Source: JAOACQ01 sp049968515 (GTDB taxonomy: Bacteria; Spirochaetota; Brevinematia; Brevinematales; JAOACQ01). From it: a stretch of 51,279 nt of DNA. The notes beneath the pieces were generated by a model. It ran no database searches. It saw only the letters and a program-made list of their open reading frames with translations, and had not been told where the DNA came from. The stretch is taken from assembly GCA_049968515.1 (NCBI GenBank), contig JBMFQR010000013.1, forward strand, positions 1 through 51,279, written 5' to 3'. Made by a program: the position numbers and the translations under genes. Of this stretch, positions 43,133 through 51,279 are shown piece after piece. Within the stretch, counting starts at the first letter, position 1; each line of letters opens with the position of its first letter.

Positions 43133-46100
43133 AGAGGTTACCTCAAGACTTTCGACAATCTTCTCCGCCTCATCAAAGGCAACGCTTACAACCTTAGACA
43201 CCCCCTGCTCCTCCATTGTTACACCATAAAGTGCGTCACATATCTCGAGTGTAGACTTTGAGTGGGAAACAATTATGAATTGGCTTGTTTCCCTGAAATC
43301 CTTTAGAAGACACTTAAATCTCTCTATGTTGTCATCATCTAGAGGGGCATCCATCTCATCAAGCACAACGAATGGAGTGGGTTTAAGATATAAGATGGAA
43401 AAAATCACAGCTATAGCTACAAGTGCCCTCTCTCCCCCCGAAAGCAAAGAAATAGACTGAAATTTCTTACCCGGCGGTTCCGCCATAATGTTTATACCGC
43501 TACTCATCACATCCTCTTTATTCTCAAGTATCAGATCAGCCCTACCTCCATCAAAAAGCCTTGCAAATATCTTTTTAAAAGCCTTTCTTATATCTTCAAA
43601 AGAGTTTAAAAATTTCTCCTCACTCTTTGCATTTGTCTCTTTTATCAAGCCTTCTATATCATTTATAGCCTTCTCGATGTCCTCCCTCTGTGAAACTAAA
43701 AATGCCATCCTTTCTTTCGCATTCTGATATTGCTCAATTGCAAGAAAGTTTATCTCCCCGAAACCCCGCATCGCTTCCCTACAAAGATTTATCTCCTTAG
43801 ATAAATCATCAAAATTATCCCCATCCTTAAGTTCAATTGCGTCTACTTCCACACCAAAACTTTTCATTACATTCTCTCTCAAATTTTCAAGTAAAACTTT
43901 CCTTTCAGAAATTCCATTCTCAATATTCATAAGCTGTCTTTCAAGCTTCTGATAATTATTCTCAAGCTCTTTTCTCTCATTCTCAAGAAATTTTCTCTCT
44001 TTTTGAAAGCCATCAAGATTGCTTTTTAAACTTTCTATCTCTTTACCGAGGCTCGTAAGTTTTTCTTTAAGTTCTGAGCTTTCCCTTCTTTCAATCTCCA
44101 TTTTTCTCTCAATTTCCTTTATTGCCTCTGTTATACTATTTTTCTCGGTCTCAAACCCATTCTTCATCGCTTCTATCTCTGAAATCTGGGATCTAACCCT
44201 TTTTAGTTCATTGCCAAGAGCCTTTCTCTTCTCATCAAGTCTTGTCCAGTCAATTTTTACCCTGTTTAACTCTTCGAAAAACTTTGACTTCTCCTCTCTC
44301 ATCCCTCTTATTTCACTCTCATATTTATCGATAAGTTTCATTATTGACTCTAAAAGATTTTGTTTGCTTTTCATTGAATTCACAGAAATGCTTATTTGAT
44401 TTTCAAGCCCCTTTATGTCCTCAAGACCATCAGAAATACTTTTTTTGTATCTCATTTCTTCTTCTAACAGCTTGCCGTATTCAAACTCCGTTCTGTTAAA
44501 ATTCTTTTGTAGCTCCTCTTTGACTCCTGCAAGCTCTTTGAGTTTTAATTCTATACCTTCGTTTAAAGAAATGATTTCACTTATCTGCTTTCTGCACTCA
44601 TCAATATTCTTCTGTAAGGCTTCTTTTTTCAAATATCCCTCTTCATCATTGTAAATTATACTCAAAATTGATTCATAGTGAAACCTGTAATCCTTTAAAA
44701 TCCTATCAAGCTCATCAATCATATCTACAAGATTAATATTAAAATCCTTTGCCAGAATTTTTTCTTTTAAGTCTTTCAAAATGCTTTCAATGCTTTTATC
44801 AAATTTCTCCTTCTCCTGATGAAAACTCTTCAGTCTGACAGCCTGTTTTTCAAGTGCCTCAAGGATTACCCTGTCCATACCCCTCTGTTCTTCCTGAAAC
44901 TTTGATATTCTTTCTTCAAGCTCTTTTATCTCTTTTTTTAACTCAACTTCTTTCGATTTTCTTTCATCAATTTCTTTCAAAATTCCCTCAAGCTCACTCT
45001 TCTGCCTTTCCATACTCTTCTTTTTATTCTCAAGCTGTTCTAAAACCTCCTGATATTTCGACTCCATCGCCCTTATTACGTTCCACTTCTCCTCCATCTT
45101 TGACCTTAAATTCTCTCCCCTCATTTGAATTGAGACAAGCTCTGATTTTAATCTCTCAACATCATCCTTTGAAACAATTCTATCAAAACCAAGTGATTTT
45201 GATTCATAGATTAACATCTCATCAAGCTTTTTTATCCCCCCCTGGAAATTGTCTATTTTCATCTGCAAAGATGTCAGTTTCTCCTCAATTTCATCTTTTT
45301 CATTACCTACATTTTCAAACTCTGCATTGATTCTTTTTTCTTCCTCCCTCAAGGAAGACTCCTTTAAGATTCCCTCCTCAAGCTTTTTCTCCATATTTAA
45401 AAGCTGTTTCTCAAGCATCATCTTTTTGTCAAGGTAGCCAGAAATTCTTGCTTCTCGTTCTACAGAGTCCTTCTCAAGCCTTGAATAATCTTCTTTTAAG
45501 TTGGTATATTTTGTTTCAAGCTCTATAATGTTACTCTCAATCTCTATAAGGTTGCTCTCCCTTTTTTCAATATCTTTAAGCAGTAGGTTTAATTTTCTTT
45601 CTATATCATCCCTCTGCTTATTCTTTGTCTCAATCTCTCTTTTGAAATTTTTTGCCCGCAATGCCTCAAATCTAAGCTCAAAATCCCTGAGTCTTGATTT
45701 TAACTCATTATACCTTTCTGCTGTCTCAGCCTGAGATTTGAGGCTTTCAACCTCTTTCTCTAAGGTTAAAATAAGGTCGTTAACCCTTTCAAGATTAAGC
45801 TTCGAGTTCTCAAGCTTCTTTTCTGCCTCTTCCTTCCTGAATTTAAACTTTGATATCCCTGCAAATTCCTCAAAAAGGAATCTTCTTTCCTCAGGGGATT
45901 CAGAAAGAAGCCTGTCTATCTTACCCTGCTCAAAAATAGCATAGCTATCCCTTCCAATTCCAGTGTCAAGAAAAAGCTCAACTATATCCTTAAGCCTGAC
46001 TCTGGATTTGTTTATGAAATATTGTCCCTCTCCTGACCTGAACATTCTTCTTGTAATCTCCACCTCAGAATATTCTATTGGCAACCATTTTTTCTCATTG

Positions 46101-46360
46101 TCAAAGACGAGAGTAACCTCTGCCATACTCGAAGGAAGACGATTTTTTGTACCGTTAAAAATAATGTCTTCCATCTTCTCGCCCCGCAGACTCCTGGCAC
46201 TCTGTTCACCCAGAACCCATCTTATTGATTCGATAATATTTGACTTGCCAGAGCCATTTGCTCCCACTATACCTGTAATGCCATCTATAAACTCAATTTC
46301 TGTCTTTAAAGGGAATGATTTAAAACCCTGAAGAATTATTGATTTTAGATATCTTGCCAT
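43130..46360 (-). CDS. smc: Chromosome segregation protein SMC, short and without a recognisable hinge
   Basis: A 1076-residue condensin ATPase that organises and separates the chromosome. The N-terminal head has Walker A GANGSGKS (33-40) and the SMC-typical IRWVLGEQSARSLRG. The C-terminal head has signature LSGGERAL (973-980) and Walker B VVLDEMDAPLDD (998-1009). Between them are two long coiled coils. The usual 150-200-residue hinge with its glycine-rich dimer motifs is absent: the only non-coil break is about residues 535-585 (LAKDFNINLVDMIDELD to NDEEGYLKKE). GGAGG lies 4 nt before the ATG. It overlaps the upstream LuxR gene by 41 nt. No scpA or scpB in view. Confidence 0.9.
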   Translation of the reverse strand: MARYLKSIILQGFKSFPLKTEIEFIDGITGIVGANGSGKSNIIESIRWVLGEQSARSLRGEKMEDIIFNGTKNRLPSSMAEVTLVFDNEKKWLPIEYSEVEITRRMFRSGEGQYFINKSRVRLKDIVELFLDTGIGRDSYAIFEQGKIDRLLSESPEERRFLFEEFAGISKFKFRKEEAEKKLENSKLNLERVNDLILTLEKEVESLKSQAETAERYNELKSRLRDFELRFEALRAKNFKREIETKNKQRDDIERKLNLLLKDIEKRESNLIEIESNIIELETKYTNLKEDYSRLEKDSVEREARISGYLDKKMMLEKQLLNMEKKLEEGILKESSLREEEKRINAEFENVGNEKDEIEEKLTSLQMKIDNFQGGIKKLDEMLIYESKSLGFDRIVSKDDVERLKSELVSIQMRGENLRSKMEEKWNVIRAMESKYQEVLEQLENKKKSMERQKSELEGILKEIDERKSKEVELKKEIKELEERISKFQEEQRGMDRVILEALEKQAVRLKSFHQEKEKFDKSIESILKDLKEKILAKDFNINLVDMIDELDRILKDYRFHYESILSIIYNDEEGYLKKEALQKNIDECRKQISEIISLNEGIELKLKELAGVKEELQKNFNRTEFEYGKLLEEEMRYKKSISDGLEDIKGLENQISISVNSMKSKQNLLESIMKLIDKYESEIRGMREEKSKFFEELNRVKIDWTRLDEKRKALGNELKRVRSQISEIEAMKNGFETEKNSITEAIKEIERKMEIERRESSELKEKLTSLGKEIESLKSNLDGFQKERKFLENERKELENNYQKLERQLMNIENGISERKVLLENLRENVMKSFGVEVDAIELKDGDNFDDLSKEINLCREAMRGFGEINFLAIEQYQNAKERMAFLVSQREDIEKAINDIEGLIKETNAKSEEKFLNSFEDIRKAFKKIFARLFDGGRADLILENKEDVMSSGINIMAEPPGKKFQSISLLSGGERALVAIAVIFSILYLKPTPFVVLDEMDAPLDDDNIERFKCLLKDFRETSQFIIVSHSKSTLEICDALYGVTMEEQGVSKVVSVAFDEAEKIVESLEVTS

Positions 46361-47327
46361 CCTTCCTCCATTTTTCTAAAGAGATGATTTCTTCACCAAT
46401 AAATTTTATCAATCCAACCCTATTTGACACACCAGTCTTTTGATATATGTTTGAAATGTGATTTCTCACAGTGCTTTCTGAGATGAAAAGCTTTTCCGAT
46501 ATTTCCTTATTATCAAGCCCCTGAATTATCAATCCAAGAATTTCAGTCTCCCTTTTACCAATTTTATATTTTCTAAGGAACTTTTCCGAAACTACCTCCT
46601 TAAGAAATAAAACTGCATTCCCCTCCGTCATAAATCTCAAAATGTAATACGAACTTATCACATTCCAGATAAAATAATAAACCGGAGTAAAATTAAAACA
46701 TCTCGGCAATATCTTCCATCTCACCTGAAAAAATTCCCACATTGAGTCGACAGCAAAAAATGGGATAAATATTAATGTCAACCAGAAAGCAAACTTAAAT
46801 ATATTTTTGATAATAATTATTCTTATTTCCGTAATGTATTTTCTTATGAGAAATATATTAAAAATCAAGAAAATAAAAAATGCATTTACATAGAAAAGGT
46901 TATCAAAATTTACTATTATTGAAAGTCTTTTTTCCCTGTCAAAAAAGAGAGAGAACAAAACTACAATAATTCCTGTAAACCCGAAAACCTTAGAAAATAT
47001 ATAAAGTAAGGATGGCAACCTTTTCTCAATTGCTTCATAGATAAATACCGGAACACTGAAAAAGAAAAGGGAGTGTGCTAAAACAAAGAGCACACTTACA
47101 GGATAGGTTGTCACAAAACTCTCTGCGGGCGAAACAATGTATCTGTAATACTGATAAACATTTATGAACATATGGATTGAAAATGCAGTATAAAAGATAA
47201 AATAATATCTCATCACTCTGTTTCTGTATTTCAACCACATAAATATTATGCCAAAATAACCGAGCAGACCAGAAAAACTGGTTACAAGATAATAAAAAAA
47301 TAAAAAATGCTTCACTATAACCCTCAT
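46320..47327 (-). CDS. Membrane-integrated LuxR-type regulator (7TM-HTH)
   Basis: A 335-residue protein. About seven transmembrane helices occupy residues 5-240 (for example FGIIFMWLKY, VLFVLAHSLFFFSVPVFI, FAFWLTLIFIPFF). A cytosolic LuxR/GerE helix-turn-helix (about 262-325) follows: KRETEILGLIIQGLDNKEISEKLF, SESTVRNHISNIYQKTGVSNRVGL. Signal and DNA target are unknown; it would act from the membrane without a phosphorelay receiver. ATGA overlap joins it to the protease gene upstream, and it overlaps smc by 41 nt downstream. The Shine-Dalgarno sequence lies inside the protease gene. Confidence 0.8.
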   Translation of the reverse strand: MRVIVKHFLFFYYLVTSFSGLLGYFGIIFMWLKYRNRVMRYYFIFYTAFSIHMFINVYQYYRYIVSPAESFVTTYPVSVLFVLAHSLFFFSVPVFIYEAIEKRLPSLLYIFSKVFGFTGIIVVLFSLFFDREKRLSIIVNFDNLFYVNAFFIFLIFNIFLIRKYITEIRIIIIKNIFKFAFWLTLIFIPFFAVDSMWEFFQVRWKILPRCFNFTPVYYFIWNVISSYYILRFMTEGNAVLFLKEVVSEKFLRKYKIGKRETEILGLIIQGLDNKEISEKLFISESTVRNHISNIYQKTGVSNRVGLIKFIGEEIISLEKWRKDGKISKINNSSGF

Positions 47328-48574
47328 TTTCTTTTGATATTAAGAGAAAGTCCATTAATCCCAGTCACAATTACTTCATCCCCATCTTTTATGTCATCCG
47401 TCGAGATTGCTCTCCAGATTTCACCATGAACCTTTACGAAACCTTGTCCCGTAGAAAAATCAGAGATTGCCACACCTGAAAGTCCTATCATCCCCTCACT
47501 GCCTGAAACAACTTTCTTTTTCAGGCTCCCCCTTAACACAAAAAATATGAAAATCAGCAATCCTGTAGTGAAAACTATCACAAAGCCTATTGTAAAAGGA
47601 GAAAGCTTAAAAAATGAGAATGTAGTATCAAAAAGCATGGCAGAACCGAGTAAAAGCGAAATAATCCCACCTATTGAAAGCAAGCCATAGGAAGCAATAA
47701 AAAATTCAAGCACAAAGAGTATAAAAGCAAGAAATATAAGCAATACACCTGCAAAATTTACAGGCAAACTCTGCATTGAGTAAAGTCCTAAAATCAGGCA
47801 GATAGCACCAAAAACACCGGAAAATATAGTTCCGGGATGAATTATCTCGTAAAGTATTCCATAAAACCCGAGGATAAGCAGAATATATGAAATATTTGGA
47901 TTGGCAAGTATTGAGAGAAGCTTTTCAGCCCAGTTTTTCTTCAATTCCTTTTTTATAAACTTTGTATCCCTGCCATAAATCTCAATCAATGCTTCATCAA
48001 CTGATGTGGCAATAAAATCTATAACCTTAAGTCTTTCAGCCTCTTCAGAAGAAATAGAAAGGCTTTTTCTGACAGATTTTATCGCCCACTCTGAATTCCT
48101 TTTTCTCATTTTTGAGATTGACTCAACAAAAGCCACCGCATCATTTTCCATTTTCTTAAGCAATGTTTTTGTATTCTGCCCTTTGTCTTCACCCTGAATT
48201 GTCACTGGATGTGCGGCTCCAATATTGCAGCCGGGGGACATAACTGCATATTTTGCTGCCAGTGTGATAAAAACCCCAGCTGAAGCAGCTCTTGCTCCCG
48301 AAGGCCAGACAAAGACTATGGTATCCTTCTCGGAGAGAAGAAGCTGTTGAACAATACTTCTTGTGGAATCTAATAGCCCACCGGGAGTATCAAGAATGAT
48401 AAGCAAGGAATCAAAACCTTCCTCCTTTAAGACCCTCAACCCTCTCGAAATATACTTCTCTGTAACAGGAGTAATAGCCTCTTTTATAGTTAAGATTAAA
48501 ACTTTCTTTTCTGAAGAAAAAAGAAAAGAAGTCAATAAAAGTATTAAAAAGAAAATTAAAAAAATTTTTCTCAT
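47324..48574 (-). CDS. NfeD/ClpP-class membrane serine protease
   Basis: A 416-residue full-length NfeD (1510-N-type) protein. A signal peptide (MRKIFLIFFLILLLTSFLFS) precedes a ClpP-like serine-protease domain: DTPGGLLDSTR, the catalytic Ser in GARAASAGVFI, and the catalytic Lys region RKRNSEWAIKSVRKS. Four or five transmembrane helices (about 225-370) and a C-terminal OB-fold NfeD domain (GLSGVAISDFSTGQGFVKVHGE to VIVTGINGLSLNI) follow. Homologues work with stomatin/SPFH proteins in membrane quality control; no SPFH gene is adjacent here. ATG 48574 is chosen over the frame start at 48595 because GGAGA lies 8 nt before it. Confidence 0.85.
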   Translation of the reverse strand: MRKIFLIFFLILLLTSFLFSSEKKVLILTIKEAITPVTEKYISRGLRVLKEEGFDSLLIILDTPGGLLDSTRSIVQQLLLSEKDTIVFVWPSGARAASAGVFITLAAKYAVMSPGCNIGAAHPVTIQGEDKGQNTKTLLKKMENDAVAFVESISKMRKRNSEWAIKSVRKSLSISSEEAERLKVIDFIATSVDEALIEIYGRDTKFIKKELKKNWAEKLLSILANPNISYILLILGFYGILYEIIHPGTIFSGVFGAICLILGLYSMQSLPVNFAGVLLIFLAFILFVLEFFIASYGLLSIGGIISLLLGSAMLFDTTFSFFKLSPFTIGFVIVFTTGLLIFIFFVLRGSLKKKVVSGSEGMIGLSGVAISDFSTGQGFVKVHGEIWRAISTDDIKDGDEVIVTGINGLSLNIKRK

Positions 48575-48679
48575 ATATCTTTCTCCTCTCTCCACAAATA
48601 CAGGTGCGGTCTAAGTTTTGGTAAACTTTTCTCCATAGCGGTAGCTCTTTGTGGTACTGACTTGCCAGTGTCATCCTCC

Positions 48680-50344
48680 CTACCTAAACCTCTTCACCAG
48701 AAGCACCTGATTGCCAGTATCATTATACCTCACCTCATCAAAAAGACTTAAAGCAAGGCTGATACCCCTGCCATGTGCAATCTCCTCTCCTACTTCATCC
48801 GCAGCTTTTAATATAAGTTTTTTGTAGTCAAACCCCTTTCCATCATCAGCAATCTTAAAAGCCGCATGCTCAGGTGTAATCGAATATTCAATTGTAATTT
48901 TTTTATCCTTATACTCCGGCAAATTCTGTCTTTCCATTAAAAAATTAAGATAATTATCATTCTGCAGGGCAATTGTTTTTTCGTCAAAGCTTATTTCCAG
49001 ATTTCCGTGCTCTATTGAATTTACTATCATTTCAAATATTGCAAGCTCAAGCATCTGTGCCTCACCTTTGTCAATATACCTTTCGAGATTTATTACCATT
49101 CTCTTTGCCATTTCCCTTGCAACCATTAGATTGTTAGGCAATACATACTTTTTCTTTTCGGAATGAAAGAATTTTAGGAGTGGATCATCCTCAATTTTTG
49201 AGATTTTACAGAGAATTTCCACACTTTCATCTACAGAAATATTCTCCATTTTTACAATATATTCTTTCGGACCTTCAATATCTGATTTTTTAAAAAAACA
49301 CTTAAATGAAACTGGCTTTCCTTCATTAACAAGCTTCTGTATCTCGTTCTTTATAACCTGCAAACCTATCAAAGAGGCTTCTTCAGGAAAATAAATAAGC
49401 TCTATGAAATGTAGTCTGCCAAAAACATCATCTTTCAGATTATTCTCTCTTAAAAAAGCCCTGTTTCCACTTTTTATTATGAAATTCTCATCCATTGTAA
49501 ATACCCAATCCTGTGTACCTTCAATCAACGATCTGTATTTTCTCTCTGAAATAGTAAGCTTTCTGTAAGTTTCTTCAAGCTCCTTAGCACTCATAATAAA
49601 TTTTCTACTCAAAGCTATCATTGCAGTCAGAATAAAGAATGTAATTCCAAAGCTGAATCTCGAAAATATCTCGTGCGGCATAAAATCATAATTCACTCCA
49701 GTGTAAATAAATAATATATCCACAACAGCAGAATATATCCCTACAAGTATACCTATAAATGGGAGTAAGAGCAGCTTGAGATTTTTATGCATCACCAGAT
49801 CTGTAATAATCATAGAAAGAAGATAAATTATCCAAAGACCAAGCAACCCATCCCTTATAACGTAAACTATTCCATTACTTCCTCTCGAATAATCTGCTTC
49901 AGAAATCTGCCACTTAGGATGATGAATGCTGAACGAAATAAAAAGATCCGGTAAGGCAAAAGCTATTACAGTTATCGCAATGGCTATGAACAATCCCACA
50001 AAAGATATTATACGTGCAACCTTTTTCAATTTCGGTGTAAGAACAAGAAACTCACTCACAAAGAAAGGAAGTGCAAAAAGAAAAAATGTAGCTGCAAGTT
50101 GCTCAATTCTCTGGAACTGCCTGCCGAGTTCTATGTTTCTGTACTGCCCTCCGATAAAAAGTATCATTGCCTCACTTCCCACAAATATCATACCTAAAAG
50201 CCCCAATACTAAAACAGAAAGATAAACTCTCTCCCTGTAAAGGCTGTAAATATAAAGAAACAAAAGCACTCCGGCAGCAAGAAGCCCTGTAGAAACAGTC
50301 GGTATCAATATCTGCAGAGCAGAAAGCCTTTCAAGATTATCCAT
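48680..50344 (-). CDS. 7TM-PAS-HATPase (RsbW-like) partner-switch sensor
   Basis: A 554-residue membrane protein. About seven transmembrane helices (10-255) precede a PAS domain (about 275-395: ERKYRSLIEGTQDWVFTMDENFII). It ends in a GHKL ATPase (about 410-550) with N-box EMIVNSIEHGN, G1 DDGKGFD and G2 GRGISLALSLFD. There is no DHp/H-box, so it is not a histidine kinase. The ATPase is of the anti-sigma/serine-kinase (RsbW, SpoIIAB) kind. The likely substrate is the STAS protein encoded upstream at 50796-51137. GGGGG precedes the ATG. A 451-nt noncoding gap separates it from the STAS gene. Confidence 0.8.
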   Translation of the reverse strand: MDNLERLSALQILIPTVSTGLLAAGVLLFLYIYSLYRERVYLSVLVLGLLGMIFVGSEAMILFIGGQYRNIELGRQFQRIEQLAATFFLFALPFFVSEFLVLTPKLKKVARIISFVGLFIAIAITVIAFALPDLFISFSIHHPKWQISEADYSRGSNGIVYVIRDGLLGLWIIYLLSMIITDLVMHKNLKLLLLPFIGILVGIYSAVVDILFIYTGVNYDFMPHEIFSRFSFGITFFILTAMIALSRKFIMSAKELEETYRKLTISERKYRSLIEGTQDWVFTMDENFIIKSGNRAFLRENNLKDDVFGRLHFIELIYFPEEASLIGLQVIKNEIQKLVNEGKPVSFKCFFKKSDIEGPKEYIVKMENISVDESVEILCKISKIEDDPLLKFFHSEKKKYVLPNNLMVAREMAKRMVINLERYIDKGEAQMLELAIFEMIVNSIEHGNLEISFDEKTIALQNDNYLNFLMERQNLPEYKDKKITIEYSITPEHAAFKIADDGKGFDYKKLILKAADEVGEEIAHGRGISLALSLFDEVRYNDTGNQVLLVKRFR

Positions 50345-50795
50345 ATATCCCCCCTTGTTTTTTCGTTGCCAGCTTTTTGCACGAGGCTAGCTAAAAACAA
50401 ACTACTTCCCAGTCTACCTCGCCGCTGCTAAAAAGGACTTGCTAACACAAGCCACTCCGCTAACACCACTTCGCCCCTTCGCTAAAGGTCTTGCTCATAA
50501 GCTTACACGGAAAACCTCCCCTCGCACCATTCTGTCTGACCGCTGCAATCTTACCTTACAAAATGGTGCAGGCTCAGGTCATCGGTACAAAAAGCTATGG
50601 CAGGATTTTCCTGCAAGCACAATGCAAGAGACTCTTCGGAAAAAGAATTCAACCCCCTCTAAGTATACAAGGATAGCGGCGGGATAAAAAAATTCCCCTC
50701 TCTCTTTGGACATCCCCGTTATTATTAAAATATACACTTCCTTTATGGATAATGTGTCTCAACTACATAAGATTATTCAGCGTGGTGTATATAGT
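50345..50795. other. Noncoding spacer with unusual composition
   Basis: About 450 nt with no convincing gene. It looks richer in G+C than the genes around it. Repeated CGCTAA/TTGCTAA and TTCGC motifs occur at 50420-50500, and the region contains the possible S41-peptidase relic. Confidence 0.5.
50491..50676 (+). pseudogene. Possible decayed S41 (C-terminal processing) peptidase fragment
   Basis: The plus-strand translation LTAAILPYKMVQAQVIGTKS followed by YGR resembles the S41 core block ASAxEIxAGALxDxxRAxVIGTKSYGKG. The neighbouring frame reads LQNGA just before. The match is short and has lost the serine-containing loop, so it is a relic if real. No start codon or Shine-Dalgarno sequence supports a working gene. 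Confidence 0.25.
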
Positions 50796-51137
50796 TTATT
50801 TTTCTAAAACCTCGCTGGATATATTTTCAAAACTAACAATCTCAGCAAGCTTTGTTTCTCTAAAAATGTCCTTTATCTTTTTCCCGGGATTTAGAATAAT
50901 CACACGGGAACCTGTCAGTATAGAATTCTTTACCATCCATGCAACAAAGGCTATACCGAAGGAATCTATCCAGCTGGTATCTGAAAAATCAAAGATAAAT
51001 TCATTCTTACCATCATTAAAAAATGCAGCAATCTTCTGTTTTAAATCCTTTACCTCAAAAATAGAAAACTCTCTCCCGGCCTTTATTATTAAAGAGGAAT
51101 TATGTTCAAGAACTTTAACCTCTTTTTTTCTGTCCAT
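50796..51137 (-). CDS. STAS-domain anti-sigma-factor antagonist
   Basis: A 113-residue STAS protein, normal size for SpoIIAA/RsbV. Strand-helix order is intact: SSLIIKAGREFSIFEVKDLKQKI, KNEFIFDFSDTSWIDSFGIAFVAW. It carries the phospho-acceptor Ser59 in I-D58-S59-F-G, and the tail is KIKDIFRETKLAEIVSFE. It would bind and be phosphorylated by an RsbW-like kinase, probably the membrane HATPase encoded next (48680-50344). The ATG follows GAGGG. A promoter with an extended -10 lies at 51159-51187. Confidence 0.85.
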   Translation of the reverse strand: MDRKKEVKVLEHNSSLIIKAGREFSIFEVKDLKQKIAAFFNDGKNEFIFDFSDTSWIDSFGIAFVAWMVKNSILTGSRVIILNPGKKIKDIFRETKLAEIVSFENISSEVLEK

Positions 51138-51158
51138 ATTTTTTCCCTCATTAAATAA

Positions 51159-51187
51159 AGATTAGCATATTTAAAAAAAAATCTCAA
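51159..51187 (-). promoter_or_regulatory. Vegetative promoter of the STAS gene
   Basis: On the minus strand, TTGAGA (51187-51182), 17 nt, extended -10 TGCTAATCT (TAATCT at 51164-51159). Confidence 0.65.
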
Positions 51188-51279
51188 GTTGATTTTGTTT
51201 TGTGTCGTTCCAAGTCAATAGTGGAATAGTTTCTCCAAGAAAGAAAGTGGAAAATATTATGCAGTAACTTTATTATCAT

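Noticed and set aside
44019..46331. Several plus-strand frames opposite smc
   Set aside because: Ser/Leu-rich shadows of Glu/Lys-rich coiled-coil codons, without Shine-Dalgarno sequences.
50439..50687. 82-codon plus-strand frame in the spacer
   Set aside because: No Shine-Dalgarno sequence, unusual composition, and no coherent domain. Treated as spacer with a possible relic in another frame.
1..51279. tRNA, rRNA, tmRNA, SRP or RNase P RNA genes
   Set aside because: No T-arm or other conserved core of these RNAs was recognised in any intergenic stretch. A covariance-model search could overturn this.

Overview
The window is AT-rich chromosomal DNA, densely packed with genes, from what looks like an anaerobic, Gram-negative-type bacterium. 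The cell type is inferred from Sec signal peptides, lipoboxes and outer-membrane beta-barrel proteins ending in aromatic residues. Anaerobic metabolism is inferred from a four-subunit 2-oxoacid:ferredoxin oxidoreductase. A DUF115/Maf-type flagellin-modification protein, a short SMC with no recognisable hinge, and many membrane sensors lacking output domains recall Spirochaetota. That placement is an inference and could be wrong. No tRNA, rRNA, CRISPR array, transposase or phage gene was seen. Vegetative promoters are easy to read (TTGACA-like, 16-17 nt, TATAAT-like, often with an extended -10 TG).

Layout. 85-3033: orphan GH94-type phosphorylase. 8035-3113 (minus): FabK/nitronate-monooxygenase flavoprotein, small membrane protein, secreted propeller-like protein, purine nucleoside phosphorylase and a STAS/SpoIIAA-like protein. 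8215-16362 (plus): a tightly overlapping seven-gene operon with YbgC thioesterase, PAP2 phosphatase, Maf/DUF115, an MBL hydrolase, a BatE-like protein, a membrane TPR protein and a DinG-type helicase carrying an N-terminal JAMM domain. 16687-19021 (minus): a repeat lipoprotein and an MBL-fold hydrolase, between repeat-rich spacers.

19184-30064 is a complete nitrogen-assimilation island: glnN (GSIII), amtB-glnK and gltB-gltD. All three transcription units have a consensus sigma-54 promoter (TGGCA-N6-TTGCT). Three related 17-bp palindromes resembling NtrC boxes lie upstream, two of them in the shared glnN/amtB intergenic region. This is the best-supported regulatory finding in the window. Ammonium uptake (AmtB), sensing (GlnK, which lacks the uridylylated Tyr51) and assimilation (GS plus GOGAT) appear to form one regulon.

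33560-30103 (minus): a coiled-coil membrane protein, a HAMP-PAS membrane protein, an SDR and RibBA. 33713-36236 (plus): a TPR protein with a degenerate Mrr-like domain and a membrane GAF protein. 36407-38975 (plus): korDABC. 41217-39160 (minus): a tandem-repeat coiled-coil/PD-(D/E)XK protein, a lipoprotein and a small OMP. 42761-41352 (minus): a porin-like protein with a clear promoter and a UUCG-loop terminator. 51137-43130 (minus): a STAS antagonist, a 7TM-PAS-HATPase partner-switch sensor, a NfeD-type protease, a membrane LuxR regulator and smc. The gaps at 16363-16686, 17911-18199, 42762-43129 and 50345-50795 hold palindromic repeats, heptamer repeats and a possible decayed S41-peptidase fragment.
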